Shown here in pieces: positions 1 through 9,513 of a stretch of DNA of 64,000 nucleotides. A program made the translations under genes and the position numbers. Under the pieces are notes generated by a model, which made no database searches, was not told the DNA's origin, and saw only the letters and a list, made by a program, of their open reading frames with translations. Where the stretch lies: contig JARFNK010000005.1 of assembly GCA_029167225.1 (NCBI GenBank), positions 1 to 64,000 of the forward strand, read 5' to 3'. Source of the stretch: Sphingobium arseniciresistens (GTDB lineage Bacteria; Pseudomonadota; Alphaproteobacteria; Sphingomonadales; Sphingomonadaceae). How positions within the stretch are numbered: position 1 is the first letter of the stretch; each line of letters starts with the position of its first letter.

Positions 1-63
1 AGGGGCGATCCCACTCTAACCCGATCCCTCAACGATCGGCAGTTTCGCGATCCGTCCCCTTCC

Positions 64-95
64 GCCCGGTCCGGGGTAGCCACCCCGGACCGGGC
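64..95. repeat. Perfect 14-bp inverted repeat, terminator-like hairpin
   Basis: GCCCGGTCCGGGGT at 64-77 pairs perfectly with its complement at 82-95 around a four-base loop. No T-run follows on either strand, so it may be a weak terminator for a gene left of the window or only a structural element. Confidence 0.6.
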
Positions 96-136
96 ATCTC
101 ATCATGACCCAAACCGACGGCAAAGTCATAAGACAA

Positions 137-180
137 GCATGTTCCAGTCAGATGGAATCATCTGACGGCTCGGAAAATGC
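137..180. repeat. Intergenic palindrome, GCATTTTCC family, copy 1
   Basis: GCATGTTCC at 137-145 and GGAAAATGC at 172-180 form the outer arms; inside, TCAGATG pairs with CATCTGA. Related outer arms recur at 16073-16115 and 47615-47662, always between genes. Confidence 0.6.
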
Positions 181-200
181 GGAAAACAAAAGACCAATGG

Positions 201-234
201 AGCATGGTCCGATTCAATCGGATCGGACCATGCT
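201..234. repeat. 13-bp inverted repeat beside palindrome copy 1
   Basis: AGCATGGTCCGAT at 201-213 is the reverse complement of the sequence ending at 234. A CCGAT...ATCGG palindrome also stands beside copy 2 near 16025-16045, suggesting that two short elements travel as a pair. Confidence 0.5.
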
Positions 235-571
235 GTACCCCCGCGGATACCCCGTAGCGATGGAAAATGCTCGCACGCGCGGTCGGTACGGCGCAGCGTT
301 GTCACGTCAGATAATCATGCACTACGGACAGTTCATTTTAACGATGCGATCTTTTTTAAGGGTCTCGTGAACTAAAACATGCCCTTGTTGCAGAGTAGCA
401 ACAATTCAGAGACAATCGACACAATCTGTTTACAATCTCTCTTGTGCGCTGCGGCAGGCGAGCGCATCAGAGCATTGTTATTGGCGACCCGGCCCGACCC
501 CATTGGGGATACAGAGGCCGGGGCCATAGCGCAGGTGGGACGATCGCAAAGAACCATCCAAGGGGAACATC

Positions 572-1297
572 ATGCGTAAGTCCATTCTCGGCTTCTCGGC
601 CGTCCTTTCCACGATGCTGGTGGCTGCGCCGGCCATGGCGCAGGATGCCGAAGTCGAACCCGTCAAGATCACCGGCAACGTTGCTCTCGTGTCCGATTAC
701 CGCTTCCGCGGCATCACCCAGAACAGCGAGAACGCAGCCGTCCAGGGCGGCATCACCGCCACCTCGTCCACCGGCCTTTATGTCGGCACCTGGGCATCCA
801 GCGTCAATTTCGGCACGCTGGGCGAGACCGAGGTCGACCTGTTCGCGGGCTACAGCAAGGAAGTGACGCCGGGCGTTACGCTGGACGTCGGCCTGCTTTA
901 TTATCTCTATCCCAACAAGACCTCGGTCAACACCGACTATTTCGAGCCTTATGTCAACGTTTCGGGCACCATCGGCCCGGTTTCGGCCAAGGTCGGTGCC
1001 AACTACGCCTGGAAGCAGTCCGCGATCGGTGACTATTCGTCGGTCTATCTGCACACCGAATGGTCGCTGCCGATCCCCAACACCCCGCTGGGCCTCAACG
1101 CCCATGGCGGCTATGCCAAGAGCGACAGCTTCCTGGGCGGTACGGACGGCGATTATTTCGACTATTCGGTCGGCGCCACCGCGACATACAAAATGCTGAC
1201 CTTCGGCGTTTCCTATGTGAACACCGACATCAAGGCCGCCAAGGAACCGCTCGGCGCCGACGGCGCGGTGGTGTTCTCGATCGGCGCCAGCTTCTGA
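572..1297 (+). CDS. TorF-family putative outer-membrane porin
   Basis: A 241-residue secreted protein. Residues 1-23 form a clear signal peptide (basic start, hydrophobic core, APAMAQ before the mature end). The rest is dominated by alternating polar and aromatic strands ending in a terminal phenylalanine (IGASF), as in outer-membrane beta-barrels. The opening motif SDYRFRGITQ is typical of the Gcw_chp/TorF putative porin family, common in sphingomonads. The substrate is unknown. The start is supported by AAGGGGAA upstream of the ATG. It has its own leader and a terminator just downstream, so it is probably monocistronic and unrelated to the flagellar genes. Confidence 0.85.
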   Translation: MRKSILGFSAVLSTMLVAAPAMAQDAEVEPVKITGNVALVSDYRFRGITQNSENAAVQGGITATSSTGLYVGTWASSVNFGTLGETEVDLFAGYSKEVTPGVTLDVGLLYYLYPNKTSVNTDYFEPYVNVSGTIGPVSAKVGANYAWKQSAIGDYSSVYLHTEWSLPIPNTPLGLNAHGGYAKSDSFLGGTDGDYFDYSVGATATYKMLTFGVSYVNTDIKAAKEPLGADGAVVFSIGASF

Positions 1298-1338
1298 TCA
1301 ACGCCTTGATGGCGTGATACAGACTGTATGATACAGGC

Positions 1339-1376
1339 GGGGGGCGCGATCCATAAGGTCGCGGCCCCCTTGTCTT
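1339..1376 (+). terminator. Rho-independent-like terminator after the porin gene
   Basis: A G-run plus CGCGAT at 1339-1350 pairs, with a small bulge, to GTCGCGGCCCCC at 1359-1370 and is followed by TTGTCTTT. It lies 42 bases after the porin stop codon. Confidence 0.7.
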
Positions 1377-1539
1377 TGATCGACATCAAGCGAGACGATA
1401 TTTCGACGATCGCTCTCCTTCGATGCGCCCTCGCGCTAAAAATCCCGGCCATCGGCAATGCGCCGATACCGCGGACGGACTTGTCCATAAGGCCTTGCCC
1501 GCATTTCCAATCGCTGTGCGGGCGCCTATAGGGGGCGTC

Positions 1540-2046
1540 ATGCCCGGTATTTCCTTCCTGTTGCTCGCCCTCATCTTCCTCGCGACCGTCGCAGCCATGG
1601 AAGGCTTCGCCTATGTGATGCATCGCTGGGTGATGCACGGGCCGGGATGGTTCCTCCACGCCAGCCACCACCGCCCGCGCACCGGCATGTGGGAAGCGAA
1701 CGACCTGTATTTCGTGATCTTCGCCCTGCCCTCCATCCTGCTGCTGCTGGGCGGGGTACAATGGCATTGGGGCGACTGGGCGACGGCGGTCGGCGCGGGG
1801 ATCGCCGCCTATGGCGCGATCTACCTGGGCTTCCACGACATCCTCGTCCATCGCCGCGTCGCGCACCGCTTCGTGCCGCGATCGCCCTATCTCAAGCGGA
1901 TCATGCAGGCGCACCGGCTGCACCATGTCGTGGAGACGCGCGAGGGCAATGTGAGCTTCGGCTTCCTCGTCGCCCCGCCGCCAGAAGTGCTCAAGGCACA
2001 GCTTGCCACCAATGGCCGCGCAGGCGTGCGCGCGCCCTCGGCCTGA
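1540..2046 (+). CDS. crtZ: Beta-carotene hydroxylase, fatty acid hydroxylase superfamily
   Basis: A 168-residue membrane protein. It keeps the histidine clusters that bind the di-iron centre: HRW..H near residue 28, HASHH near 40, HDILVH and HR..H near 90-100, and HRLHH near 120. The hydrophobic segments between them fit an integral inner-membrane enzyme. CrtZ adds 3- and 3'-hydroxyl groups to beta-carotene, giving zeaxanthin, on the way to the yellow pigments of sphingomonads. I start at ATG 1540 because the longer frame before it lacks a hydrophobic or family-like sequence. It stands alone between the porin and lgt. Confidence 0.88.
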   Translation: MPGISFLLLALIFLATVAAMEGFAYVMHRWVMHGPGWFLHASHHRPRTGMWEANDLYFVIFALPSILLLLGGVQWHWGDWATAVGAGIAAYGAIYLGFHDILVHRRVAHRFVPRSPYLKRIMQAHRLHHVVETREGNVSFGFLVAPPPEVLKAQLATNGRAGVRAPSA

Positions 2047-2196
2047 GCGCCGTTCTGCCTATTGCGACCATCACGCGATCCGGCGCCCTTTTTATCGGTG
2101 ACTGAATTTGCACGGCATCGGCCTGTCATTCACCGAACGGCATTTCCATCTGGGGGAAAATCGCTCTATGCAGGCCAAAATTTCCGGGGAACTGCC

Positions 2197-3081
2197 TTGA
2201 TCCTTTCACTTGCCGCCGCCGCATCCTCCCACCTGCGGTTCGACAGCCTCGGACTTGATCCGGTCGCGCTGGACCTCGGCTTCTTCACCATCAAATGGTA
2301 CAGCCTCGCCTATCTGTCCGGCATCCTCGTCGGCTACTGGTATCTGCTCAAGCTGATCGCCCAGCCGGGCTCGCCGCTGGCGCGCCGCCACGCCGACGAC
2401 ATGATCTTCTATGCAACGCTGGGCATCATCCTGGGTGGCCGCATCGCCTATGTGCTGTTCTACCAGCCCGATATCCTCCGCCACCCGCTCGACATCTTCA
2501 AGCTGTGGAACGGCGGCATGTCCTTCCATGGCGGCGTAATCGGCGTGACGCTGGGCATCATCTGGCTTTCGCGCAAGGAAGGGCTCAACTGGCTGCGCGT
2601 TCATGATTTCGTTGCCTGCTGCGTGCCCTTCGGCCTGTTCTTCGGCCGCCTCGCCAATTTCGTGAACGGCGAGCTGTGGGGCAAGGTCTCGGACGTCCCC
2701 TGGGCCATCCGCTTTCCCGAATATGTCGGCGGCATCGCGGTTCTGGGCGAGCCGCGCCACCCGAGCCAGCTGTACGAGGCGGGGCTTGAAGGCATATTGC
2801 TGTTCGCCGTCCTGTGGTTCGCCTTCTGGAAGACCAAGGCCCGCTATTATCCCGGCATGCTTGTCGGCCTGTTCCTGCTGGGCTATGGTCTGTCGCGCTT
2901 CACCGTGGAATTCTTCCGCGAATCCGACGCGCAATTGATGGAGTTCGCGCAGCGCACCGGCCTGCACATGGGCCAGTGGCTCACCTTGCCGATGATCGCG
3001 GGCGGCCTCTATCTGATCGCGACGGCCAAGGGCCGGCGGGTCCGCGTAGAGCCGATCGCGGGAAGCGCGAGTGTCAGCTGA
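2197..3081 (+). CDS. lgt: Prolipoprotein diacylglyceryl transferase
   Basis: A 294-residue polytopic inner-membrane enzyme that transfers diacylglycerol from phosphatidylglycerol to the lipobox cysteine of prolipoproteins. Family landmarks are [11 protein letters not shown] near the start, [10 protein letters not shown], the MSFHGG motif, [14 protein letters not shown] with its essential Arg/Asn, HPSQLYEA, and a C-terminal FFRESD segment. I choose the TTG at 2197: GGGGAA lies seven bases before it, and the 45 residues of the longer ATG-initiated frame do not look like Lgt. The gene overlaps the next by 11 bases, so the two are probably co-transcribed. Confidence 0.93.
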   Translation: MILSLAAAASSHLRFDSLGLDPVALDLGFFTIKWYSLAYLSGILVGYWYLLKLIAQPGSPLARRHADDMIFYATLGIILGGRIAYVLFYQPDILRHPLDIFKLWNGGMSFHGGVIGVTLGIIWLSRKEGLNWLRVHDFVACCVPFGLFFGRLANFVNGELWGKVSDVPWAIRFPEYVGGIAVLGEPRHPSQLYEAGLEGILLFAVLWFAFWKTKARYYPGMLVGLFLLGYGLSRFTVEFFRESDAQLMEFAQRTGLHMGQWLTLPMIAGGLYLIATAKGRRVRVEPIAGSASVS

Positions 3082-4156
3082 CCCGTTCACCAGCGGACAA
3101 TCGCTGACGCTGGGCCAGCGGCTCGCGCGGCAGATCGAGGCTGGCGGGCCGATCTCCATCGCCCACTACATGGCGGAGGCGAACGCCCATTATTATGGCA
3201 GCCGCGATCCGCTGGGCGCGGCCGGCGACTTCACCACATCGCCGGAAATCAGCCAGATGTTCGGCGAGCTGATCGGCCTCTGCCTCGCCGATGGCTGGAT
3301 GCAGGCGGGGCGGCGTCCCGATCCGCTCTATGTGGAGCTGGGGCCGGGCCGGGGAACGCTCGCCGGCGACGCCCTGCGCGCAATGCAGGCCGCCGCACTC
3401 ACGCCCAGAGTGCATCTGGTGGAAACCAGCCCGACCTTGCGCGAACGCCAACTGGCCGCGCTCCCCCATGCGATCCACCATGACGATTTCGACAGCGTGC
3501 CCGATCAAGGTCCGCTGCTGATCGTCGCCAATGAATTTTTCGATGCGCTGCCGGTGCGGCAATTGGTGCGAACCGAGAAAGGCTGGCGCGAACGTGTGGT
3601 CATCGCCGGCGAGGGCGATGCGGGCGAAAGGTTCGAGGCGCTGGCCGGCTATCGCGCCATGGACGCCGCCGTGCCCGCGCATCTCTCCGGCGCGCCCATG
3701 GGGTCGATCCTGGAAACCTCGCCCGCCTGTGCCACCGTCGCCTTCACCATCGCCCACCGGATCAGGAAGCAGGGCGGCGTCGCGCTGTTCATCGACTATG
3801 GCTATGAAGGCCCGGCCGTCGGCGACACGCTGCAGGCCGTGCGGCAGCACCGAATGAGCGATCCCTTTGTGGATGTGGGTGAGAGCGACCTCACCGCGCA
3901 TGTCGATTTCGGCACCATCGGCAATATCGGGCGCCAGGAAGGGCTGACCGTGCTTGGCCCGGTCGGCCAGGGTACGTTCCTGTCGGCGCTGGGCATAGAC
4001 GCGCGGGCGGCAAGCCTCACTCGCGCCCAGCCAGAGCGGGCAAGCGAGATAGAGGCCGCCCGCGCGCGGCTGGTCGCGCCCGACCAGATGGGCACTTTAT
4101 TCAAGGCGATGGCCTTTGTTCATCCCGACTGGTCGGGATTGGAGGGATTTGCATGA
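3071..4156 (+). CDS. SAM-dependent methyltransferase, MidA/NDUFAF7 (DUF185) family
   Basis: A 361-residue protein of the DUF185 family, whose mitochondrial members methylate an arginine of complex I subunit NDUFS2. Visible landmarks are [17 protein letters not shown] with the following [17 protein letters not shown] motif, a SAM-binding glycine loop [10 protein letters not shown] near residue 93, [13 protein letters not shown], and FIDYGYEG. The start is GTG, overlapping the end of lgt. Its stop overlaps the start of pgeF (ATGA), so lgt-midA-pgeF form a translationally coupled group. The bacterial substrate is not established. Confidence 0.85.
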   Translation: MSADPFTSGQSLTLGQRLARQIEAGGPISIAHYMAEANAHYYGSRDPLGAAGDFTTSPEISQMFGELIGLCLADGWMQAGRRPDPLYVELGPGRGTLAGDALRAMQAAALTPRVHLVETSPTLRERQLAALPHAIHHDDFDSVPDQGPLLIVANEFFDALPVRQLVRTEKGWRERVVIAGEGDAGERFEALAGYRAMDAAVPAHLSGAPMGSILETSPACATVAFTIAHRIRKQGGVALFIDYGYEGPAVGDTLQAVRQHRMSDPFVDVGESDLTAHVDFGTIGNIGRQEGLTVLGPVGQGTFLSALGIDARAASLTRAQPERASEIEAARARLVAPDQMGTLFKAMAFVHPDWSGLEGFA

Positions 4157-4917
4157 GCGTCGAGACATTGCAGAGCGCCGCACTGGGTGCCGTGCCGCAT
4201 GGCTTTCTGGGGCGCCGGGGCGGTGTGTCCACCGGGCTGTATGCCGGCCTGAACGTCGGGCTGGGATCGGACGATGACCGTGCCGCCATCCTGCGCAACC
4301 GGGAAATCGCGCGCGACGCGGTGCTGCCGGGCGCGCAGTTGGTGACGGTGCGGCAGGTGCATTCGCCTGACGTCGTCACCGTTTCCGTCCCCTTCTCCGA
4401 AGAGGAACGCCCGGCCGCCGACGCGCTCGTCACCGCGACACCGGGCCTGCTGCTCGGCATCCTTACCGCCGACTGCGTGCCCGTGCTCCTCGCCGATGCG
4501 GAAGCCGGCGTTGTCGGCGCGGCCCATGCCGGCTGGAAAGGTGCCATCGGCGGCGTCACCGATGCGACGATCGCCGCGATGGAAGCGCTGGGCGCCGACC
4601 GCGCGCGCATCAATGCGGCCATCGGCCCGTGCATCGCCCGCGCCTCCTACGAGGTCGGCGAGGATTTCGCGCATCGCTTCGAAGAGGCCGACCCGGCCAA
4701 TGAGCGTTTCTTCGCCGGTGGCCGCACCGGCCACCGGATGTTCGACATCGCCGCCTATGTCGCCGCGCGCCTTGCCGGGGCCGGCATCGCGCGCGTCGAC
4801 CTGCTGGGCGAGGATACCTGCGCCCAGCCGGAGCGCTTCTACAGCTATCGCCGTTCCTGCCTGCAGGGCGAGCCCGGCTATGGCCGGCAGATATCGCTGA
4901 TCGGCCTCAAGGGCTGA
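4153..4917 (+). CDS. pgeF: Peptidoglycan editing factor / laccase-domain protein (YfiH family)
   Basis: A 254-residue cytosolic protein of the DUF152 (YfiH) family. In E. coli the homologue prevents L-Ser from being built into peptidoglycan at position 1, and relatives act as purine nucleosidase-like or copper-dependent enzymes. The metal-binding residues are visible in RQVHSPDV, TADCVPVLL, AAHAGWKG and AIGPCIARASYEVG, ending with ...CLQGEPGYGRQ. It is the last gene of the lgt group, with ATGA overlap upstream. The organisation is ordinary and unrelated to motility. Confidence 0.9.
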   Translation: MSVETLQSAALGAVPHGFLGRRGGVSTGLYAGLNVGLGSDDDRAAILRNREIARDAVLPGAQLVTVRQVHSPDVVTVSVPFSEEERPAADALVTATPGLLLGILTADCVPVLLADAEAGVVGAAHAGWKGAIGGVTDATIAAMEALGADRARINAAIGPCIARASYEVGEDFAHRFEEADPANERFFAGGRTGHRMFDIAAYVAARLAGAGIARVDLLGEDTCAQPERFYSYRRSCLQGEPGYGRQISLIGLKG

Positions 4918-4986
4918 GGGACGCAGGCGGCCTCTGGGCTGCCATGATCGAGAGAGGGGCGGCGCCGCAGCCCGCCCCTCTCTTCG

Positions 4987-6420
4987 TCAGCCCGCCACCC
5001 GCATCGGCACCCGCTGTTCCTGGCCGGTACGGAACTGCCCGGCCTGGTCGGTCAGTCGCTCCACATCATCCGTCAGGTTGCGCGCCGCGGCGGAGGTCTG
5101 CTCGACCATCGCGGCATTCTGCTGCGTGGCCCTATCCATGGTGCCGATGGTCGCGGTAATCTCCGAAATGGCGGTCGACTGCGCGGCATTGTCATTCGAC
5201 ATGCGGCCGAGCAGGCCATGCACCTTGCCCACTTCTGTGGAAATGTCGCCCAGCGCCCGGTCGACCCGTGTCACCGCCTCGACCGCCGTGCCGATCTCAG
5301 CCTGCGTCGCGGTCAGGCCGGCACGGGCGCGCTGCGCCTCTTCCTCCGCCCGCATCGCCAGCGAACTGACCAGATCGGCCACCACCGCGAAGCCGCGCCC
5401 GGCGTCACCAGCACGCCCGGCCTCGACCGCCGCGTTCATCGCCAGAACGCGCGTCTGGAACGCGATCTTGTCCAGCCCCTCGATCACGGAATCGATACCG
5501 CGCGCGCTTTCGCGCACTACGTCCATGGCACGCACGGCCCCGCCGGCAGTGTCGCGACCGCCATCCACGGCGGCAATGGCCTCGTCAGCGATCGCGAGCG
5601 TTTCCAGCGCATGCTTCGCGGTCGTGCGGACGCGCTCCTCGACCTGGATCAGCGTGGCGCTGGTCTGTTCCAGATTGGCCGCGTTGCTTTCCGTGCGCCG
5701 CGCCAGGTCTTCCGAAGCGCGGGCGATCTCGCTGGAGCCGGTGCGGATGCCGATGGCCGTGCTGGATACCGTCCCGATCGTGCTGCGCAGCTTGCCAAGG
5801 CTCATATTATAGGACTGCTCGAGCGAGCGGAAGCTGGGCGGCAGTCCTTCCAGATCGACGGCGAGATCGCCATCGGAAAGGCGCGCCAGCGCATCGTCCA
5901 GACGCCCGATCGCCTGTTGCCGTTCCTTCTCGGCCACCTCGAAATAGATCGAAATGGAAAGATCCATGTCGAGCAGGGCGGCTTTCACCAGCGCGGCAGA
6001 CAGCTCGGTCTGGCTCGCGATCGTCCCCGGCAGGTGTTTCCAGGGACGCGAATGACGCCCCACCGCGTGAAGGATCTCCTCAATGATGAGCGAATAGGCG
6101 CCGATATACCATTTGGGTTCCAGGCCGATCCGCGCATGCACCTCGCCGATCTTGCGCACGCTCTTGTAATAGGAATCATCGAAGCGTCCCTCGACGATCT
6201 TGTTCCAATGCTGGGTCTGGGCGGCCTTGGCCGCGGCCATATGCGCGTCATCCCTGAACATCTTCTGCGTGTCCGGGGTCTGGCGCGCCCTCGCGTAGAA
6301 ACGATCCAGTGCCGTGCCAATACATTGCTGCAGGATGGGCCGCGCGCTGGCCAGTATCTTGAGTTGCCTTTCGTCGATCTCGCAAAATTTCAGCCTCTCC
6401 GCAATTTCGCGCACGCTCAT
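4987..6420 (-). CDS. Globin-coupled methyl-accepting chemotaxis protein (HemAT-like aerotaxis sensor)
   Basis: A 477-residue soluble receptor without membrane segments. Residues about 10-165 form a sensor globin; the proximal haem ligand is H95 in GEVHARIGL, followed by EPKWYIGAY as in HemAT. A HAMP-like linker around 190-240 leads into the signalling domain, whose hairpin tip reads DKIAFQTRVLAMNAAVEAG. It should sense O2 or another gas and control CheA. I start at ATG 6420, preceded by AAGGAATAGAG, rather than at an ATG 55 codons earlier. A TCCTATCAT element 55 bases upstream matches the flagellar promoter class described here, tying the gene to the regulon despite its place outside the main cluster. 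Confidence 0.9.
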   Translation of the reverse strand: MSVREIAERLKFCEIDERQLKILASARPILQQCIGTALDRFYARARQTPDTQKMFRDDAHMAAAKAAQTQHWNKIVEGRFDDSYYKSVRKIGEVHARIGLEPKWYIGAYSLIIEEILHAVGRHSRPWKHLPGTIASQTELSAALVKAALLDMDLSISIYFEVAEKERQQAIGRLDDALARLSDGDLAVDLEGLPPSFRSLEQSYNMSLGKLRSTIGTVSSTAIGIRTGSSEIARASEDLARRTESNAANLEQTSATLIQVEERVRTTAKHALETLAIADEAIAAVDGGRDTAGGAVRAMDVVRESARGIDSVIEGLDKIAFQTRVLAMNAAVEAGRAGDAGRGFAVVADLVSSLAMRAEEEAQRARAGLTATQAEIGTAVEAVTRVDRALGDISTEVGKVHGLLGRMSNDNAAQSTAISEITATIGTMDRATQQNAAMVEQTSAAARNLTDDVERLTDQAGQFRTGQEQRVPMRVAG

Positions 6421-6474
6421 CTCTATTCCTTCATTGTGTGACGGGCTTGGCCCGTGACTTGGCTTCACCGGCTC

Positions 6475-6483
6475 ATGATAGGA
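6475..6483 (-). promoter_or_regulatory. TCCTATAAT-class element before the globin receptor
   Basis: On the minus strand the bases read CA-TCCTATCAT-GAG, one mismatch to the recurrent TCCTATAAT. The start codon is 55 bases downstream. A GGCA half-site lies about 17 bases upstream, but there is no complete palindrome. Confidence 0.6.
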
Positions 6484-6780
6484 TGACGGAGCCTCATCCA
6501 TGCCCGATCGACGGACAGATTTTTTTCCACGGATGGGTACGTAAAGCAGCCGCAGGATGCGTGCGTGTGGCTCACCGCGCGGCAATATTCCCTTGATGTT
6601 TCAATATGAGACAAGCGCAACATTCACGCCATATTCATGAAATTTCAGGGAAATATAGGATAGATACCCAGACCAACAGCTGAATAGTGGTATCGCTATC
6701 AATTCTTTTGATTTTCGGCCGTTTTCACATCAGCAGCAAATATAGAATGCCTACGAAAACATTGACTGAGAACAGAAATA

Positions 6781-8067
6781 ATGGAACAGTTACAGGATAA
6801 GAGTTTTACCTACGGTGCAACTGACGACTCTATGACCCAGGACATAACTGCACTTCAAATGCCCAAGCGCTCAAGAAAGCGCTCTGCGCCAGTGCTGTCC
6901 GCATCTGACGATCATTACGCCATCGACCAGCATCGTGCCTTCGTCTTTCCGAACAAGATAAGAAAGTTCAGGAAAGACAATGGATTCAATGCTTTACTGA
7001 AATTGTCCGAGCAGCTTTCTTCCACAACCTATATCCGTCTGTCCAAGATCGAGCGCGGCGAGGTGTTTGCCAAGGCCGAAGAGCTTGTGGCCATTGCGTC
7101 AGCACTGGATGTGGATCCCGCATCCTTGCTGATCGATATCGACGATCCGGCATTTTCCATCGCCGATTGGGCTGCCGAGTATCAGAAGGCCGACAATTTC
7201 GATTTCGAGGCGGATCGCTTCGCCGTCCTGCTGGCAGCGGCCCTTCGCCTGCTGCGTGCGACGAGCGATGACCTCACGATCGCGGCAATCGAACTGCACT
7301 ATGGCCTGGCCCCCGTGATCCTTTCGCGCATCGAAAATGCCTTCAAGCCTTTCGAGCGCTGGAGCGAAGAGATCCAGCATGCCTTGTTCCGCCTGTTCGG
7401 CGTGACCCATGAAGGGGCGTTGCGCGCCTGGATCGAGGCCGCCCACGCACGCGGCGATCTGGCGGAGACGCTGCCACTGGTCGCCAACCCTGAATTGCGC
7501 ATCGCGAAAACCCGAACCAAGGTCGCGGCATTGCGCGAGGAACTGGCCGGCGCCGGCGGAGACACTGCGCGCGCAACGACGCGCGGCGCGAAGATCACGC
7601 CGCAGCCAGCGCTGCCGGCCATACTGCCCCCCTCCGTAGCGGCAGCAGGCACGCCCGTTAACATGCCGGTGACGGATGCGATCCATGCCGCGGACCATGT
7701 GACCTTGCGGCTGGTGCCCGTATTCGGCTCCCCTCTCGCTGCCGGCCTGATCGCGAAGACGGCTACGGGCACGCAGGTCGAGGCGCCGCGCAGTGCCGGG
7801 CCGAACGCCTATGGCCTGCGCGTCTGCCGCCCCACGCTTGGCGCCGGCCTGCCGGGCCGGGCCACGGTGATCGTGGATCCCGATCGCTTTCCATCGGCGG
7901 GCGGCCTGGCCGTGGTGCGGGAAGAGGGTGGACTGCGGCTCGTTTCGATTACCTTTGACCGGCAGGGCCGCATGCTCGGCTATAGCGAACATCCCGCCTG
8001 CGAACTGCAGATCGACGAAATGAACCCCGCCGATATCGCCACGGTCGTCGGAGCGGTTTTCGAATAA
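6781..8067 (+). CDS. XRE-type helix-turn-helix regulator with a LexA/S24-like C-terminal domain
   Basis: A 428-residue putative regulator. Residues about 55-115 fit an XRE/Cro DNA-binding fold (RKFRKDNGFNALLKLSEQL, then LSKIERGEVFAKAEELVAIA). The middle, about 135-250, is helical and unrecognised. Residues 300-428 run VPVFGSPLAAGLI...YGLRVCRPTLGAGLPG...VIVDPDRFP...LAVVREEGG, the strand pattern of S24/LexA sensor domains, though I cannot place the Ser-Lys catalytic pair with confidence. The target is unknown. No flagellar element is seen upstream and no partner gene is adjacent. The start is uncertain: ATGs at 6832 and 6859 are also possible. Confidence 0.65.
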   Translation: MEQLQDKSFTYGATDDSMTQDITALQMPKRSRKRSAPVLSASDDHYAIDQHRAFVFPNKIRKFRKDNGFNALLKLSEQLSSTTYIRLSKIERGEVFAKAEELVAIASALDVDPASLLIDIDDPAFSIADWAAEYQKADNFDFEADRFAVLLAAALRLLRATSDDLTIAAIELHYGLAPVILSRIENAFKPFERWSEEIQHALFRLFGVTHEGALRAWIEAAHARGDLAETLPLVANPELRIAKTRTKVAALREELAGAGGDTARATTRGAKITPQPALPAILPPSVAAAGTPVNMPVTDAIHAADHVTLRLVPVFGSPLAAGLIAKTATGTQVEAPRSAGPNAYGLRVCRPTLGAGLPGRATVIVDPDRFPSAGGLAVVREEGGLRLVSITFDRQGRMLGYSEHPACELQIDEMNPADIATVVGAVFE

Positions 8068-8102
8068 CGCCCGGGGATTTTTAAGCCCACTCCCGCTTTC
8101 CT

Positions 8103-8111
8103 TCCTATAAT
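8103..8111 (+). promoter_or_regulatory. TCCTATAAT element before the GGDEF/EAL gene
   Basis: An exact TCCTATAAT. Its last bases overlap an ATG at 8110 that would otherwise be taken as the gene start; if TATAAT is a -10 element, translation must begin later, at 8140. Confidence 0.7.
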
Positions 8112-8139
8112 GCTGCAAGAAAGGATTCAGGATCCGAGC

Positions 8140-9513
8140 ATGCGCATTCCCCTTTGGGCAAGACGAATTGCGCGACGCATGCGTTCCCGCCCGACGGAAC
8201 TGAGCTTTCCCGGATGGAGCGAGGGGCTGGCGGCGATGCCACACCGGCGAATGCTTGCGCCATTGCTCGCCGATGCCCAGCAGACAGCCGGCCGGTCGAA
8301 TAGCCTGTCGCTTCTCGTCGTCAATCTCGACCGGTTCAAGATGGTGAACGACCTGTGCGGCCATGCCGCCGGCGACGAGGTACTGACCGAAGTGACCGGC
8401 CGGTGTCGGGCGCTGGCGGACAAGGCCGCGGTCATCATCCACCTTGGCGGCGACGAGTTTGCCTGTCTTCTGAAGCATCTCGGCGACAGTGACGTTGCCG
8501 CCGCCTTTGTCCGGGAGATGCTGGACCTCATCGCCCGTCCCATCAGCGTGGGCCATCACATCATCAGCGTCACCGCCTCGATCGGCATCACGACCGACCA
8601 TGACCTGACCCAGTCGGCGGACGAGATGCTGCGTGCCGCCTCCATCGCGATGTCGCACGCGAAAAGGGCCGGCGGCGCATCCCAGCGGACATTCGCGCCC
8701 GAAATGTTCACCGACCTGCGCGACCGCGCGGAACTGGAGCATGATCTGCGATCGGGGATCATGCGCGGCGAACTTATGCCTTTCTACCAACCGATCGTCG
8801 ATCTCGGGTCCGGTGCGCTGATCGGCTTTGAAAGCCTCGCCCGCTGGCAGCATCCGCAGCGCGGCCTGCTGATGCCTGACCTCTTCATTCCGGTGGCCGA
8901 GGATCTGGGGCTGATCAACGACCTGTGCTTTTCGCTGCTGCGCCGGGCCTGCCGGGATTCGCGCGACTGGCCGCCGCATTTCACCCTGTCGATCAACATG
9001 TCGTCCTCGCAGATCTGCGATCCCGACATGCCCCCCAAGCTGCTGCAGATCCTGTTCGCCTGTGGCCTGCAGCCTGGTCGTCTTGTGGTGGAGATCACCG
9101 AAAGCGCGATGGTGCACAATGTCGCCGCCGCCCGCGCGACGATCGAATCTCTGCGCAATGCCGGCGTGCAGATTGCGCTCGACGATTTCGGCACCGGCTT
9201 TGCCAGCCTCAACCAGCTGTGCGAGCTGCAGATGGACAAGATCAAGATCGACCGCCAGATCACGCAGTCGCTCGACAGCGTGGCGGGACGCAAGCTGGTG
9301 AAAGCGGTACTGGACCTGGGCTTCAGCCTCGACATGCCCGTCACGGCGGAGGGGATCGAGACACAGGAGCAGGCAGAGATGCTGGCGGAACTGGGTTGCG
9401 CCTATGGGCAGGGCTATCTGTTCGGCCGCCCCGCACCGGCGCAGGCGACCCTGGCCCTGATCCGCGACATGCAGCATAGCGCGTTGGAAGAGCGCGGCCT
9501 GCGGGCGGTTTAA
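8140..9513 (+). CDS. GGDEF and EAL domain c-di-GMP turnover protein
   Basis: A 457-residue cytosolic protein. Residues about 45-190 are a diguanylate cyclase domain with an intact LGGDEF motif but no obvious RxxD inhibitory site. Residues 205-450 are a phosphodiesterase domain: the EAL signature reads ESL in IGFESLARWQHP, while NMSSS, EITES, the paired aspartates in ALDDFGTG, and AEGIET are retained, so activity looks likely. No sensor or membrane segment is present. I place the start at 8140, not at the ATG at 8110 that lies inside the promoter element. Sharing the flagellar promoter class suggests it adjusts c-di-GMP during the switch between motility and sessile growth. Confidence 0.88.
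   Translation: MRIPLWARRIARRMRSRPTELSFPGWSEGLAAMPHRRMLAPLLADAQQTAGRSNSLSLLVVNLDRFKMVNDLCGHAAGDEVLTEVTGRCRALADKAAVIIHLGGDEFACLLKHLGDSDVAAAFVREMLDLIARPISVGHHIISVTASIGITTDHDLTQSADEMLRAASIAMSHAKRAGGASQRTFAPEMFTDLRDRAELEHDLRSGIMRGELMPFYQPIVDLGSGALIGFESLARWQHPQRGLLMPDLFIPVAEDLGLINDLCFSLLRRACRDSRDWPPHFTLSINMSSSQICDPDMPPKLLQILFACGLQPGRLVVEITESAMVHNVAAARATIESLRNAGVQIALDDFGTGFASLNQLCELQMDKIKIDRQITQSLDSVAGRKLVKAVLDLGFSLDMPVTAEGIETQEQAEMLAELGCAYGQGYLFGRPAPAQATLALIRDMQHSALEERGLRAV

Larger units (their letters stand above)
1..571. other. Leader region without a convincing gene
   Basis: I see no protein gene that can be supported in these 571 bases. The first half carries three inverted repeats (listed separately). 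The second half, about 300-560, is AT-richer than its surroundings and presumably holds the promoter and leader of the porin gene that follows; a -10-like TTACAAT is visible near 430. An 88-codon open frame at 104-370 runs straight through the palindromes and is not believable. Confidence 0.6.

Noticed and set aside
104-370. 88-codon open frame at the left end
   Set aside because: It runs through two intergenic palindromes, has no family resemblance and no convincing ribosome-binding site.
5806-5814. Exact TCCTATAAT on the minus strand inside the globin receptor gene
   Set aside because: It lies within coding sequence (Ser-Tyr-Asn-Met) far from any start; counted as a chance or coding-driven match, and a caution for the motif statistics.
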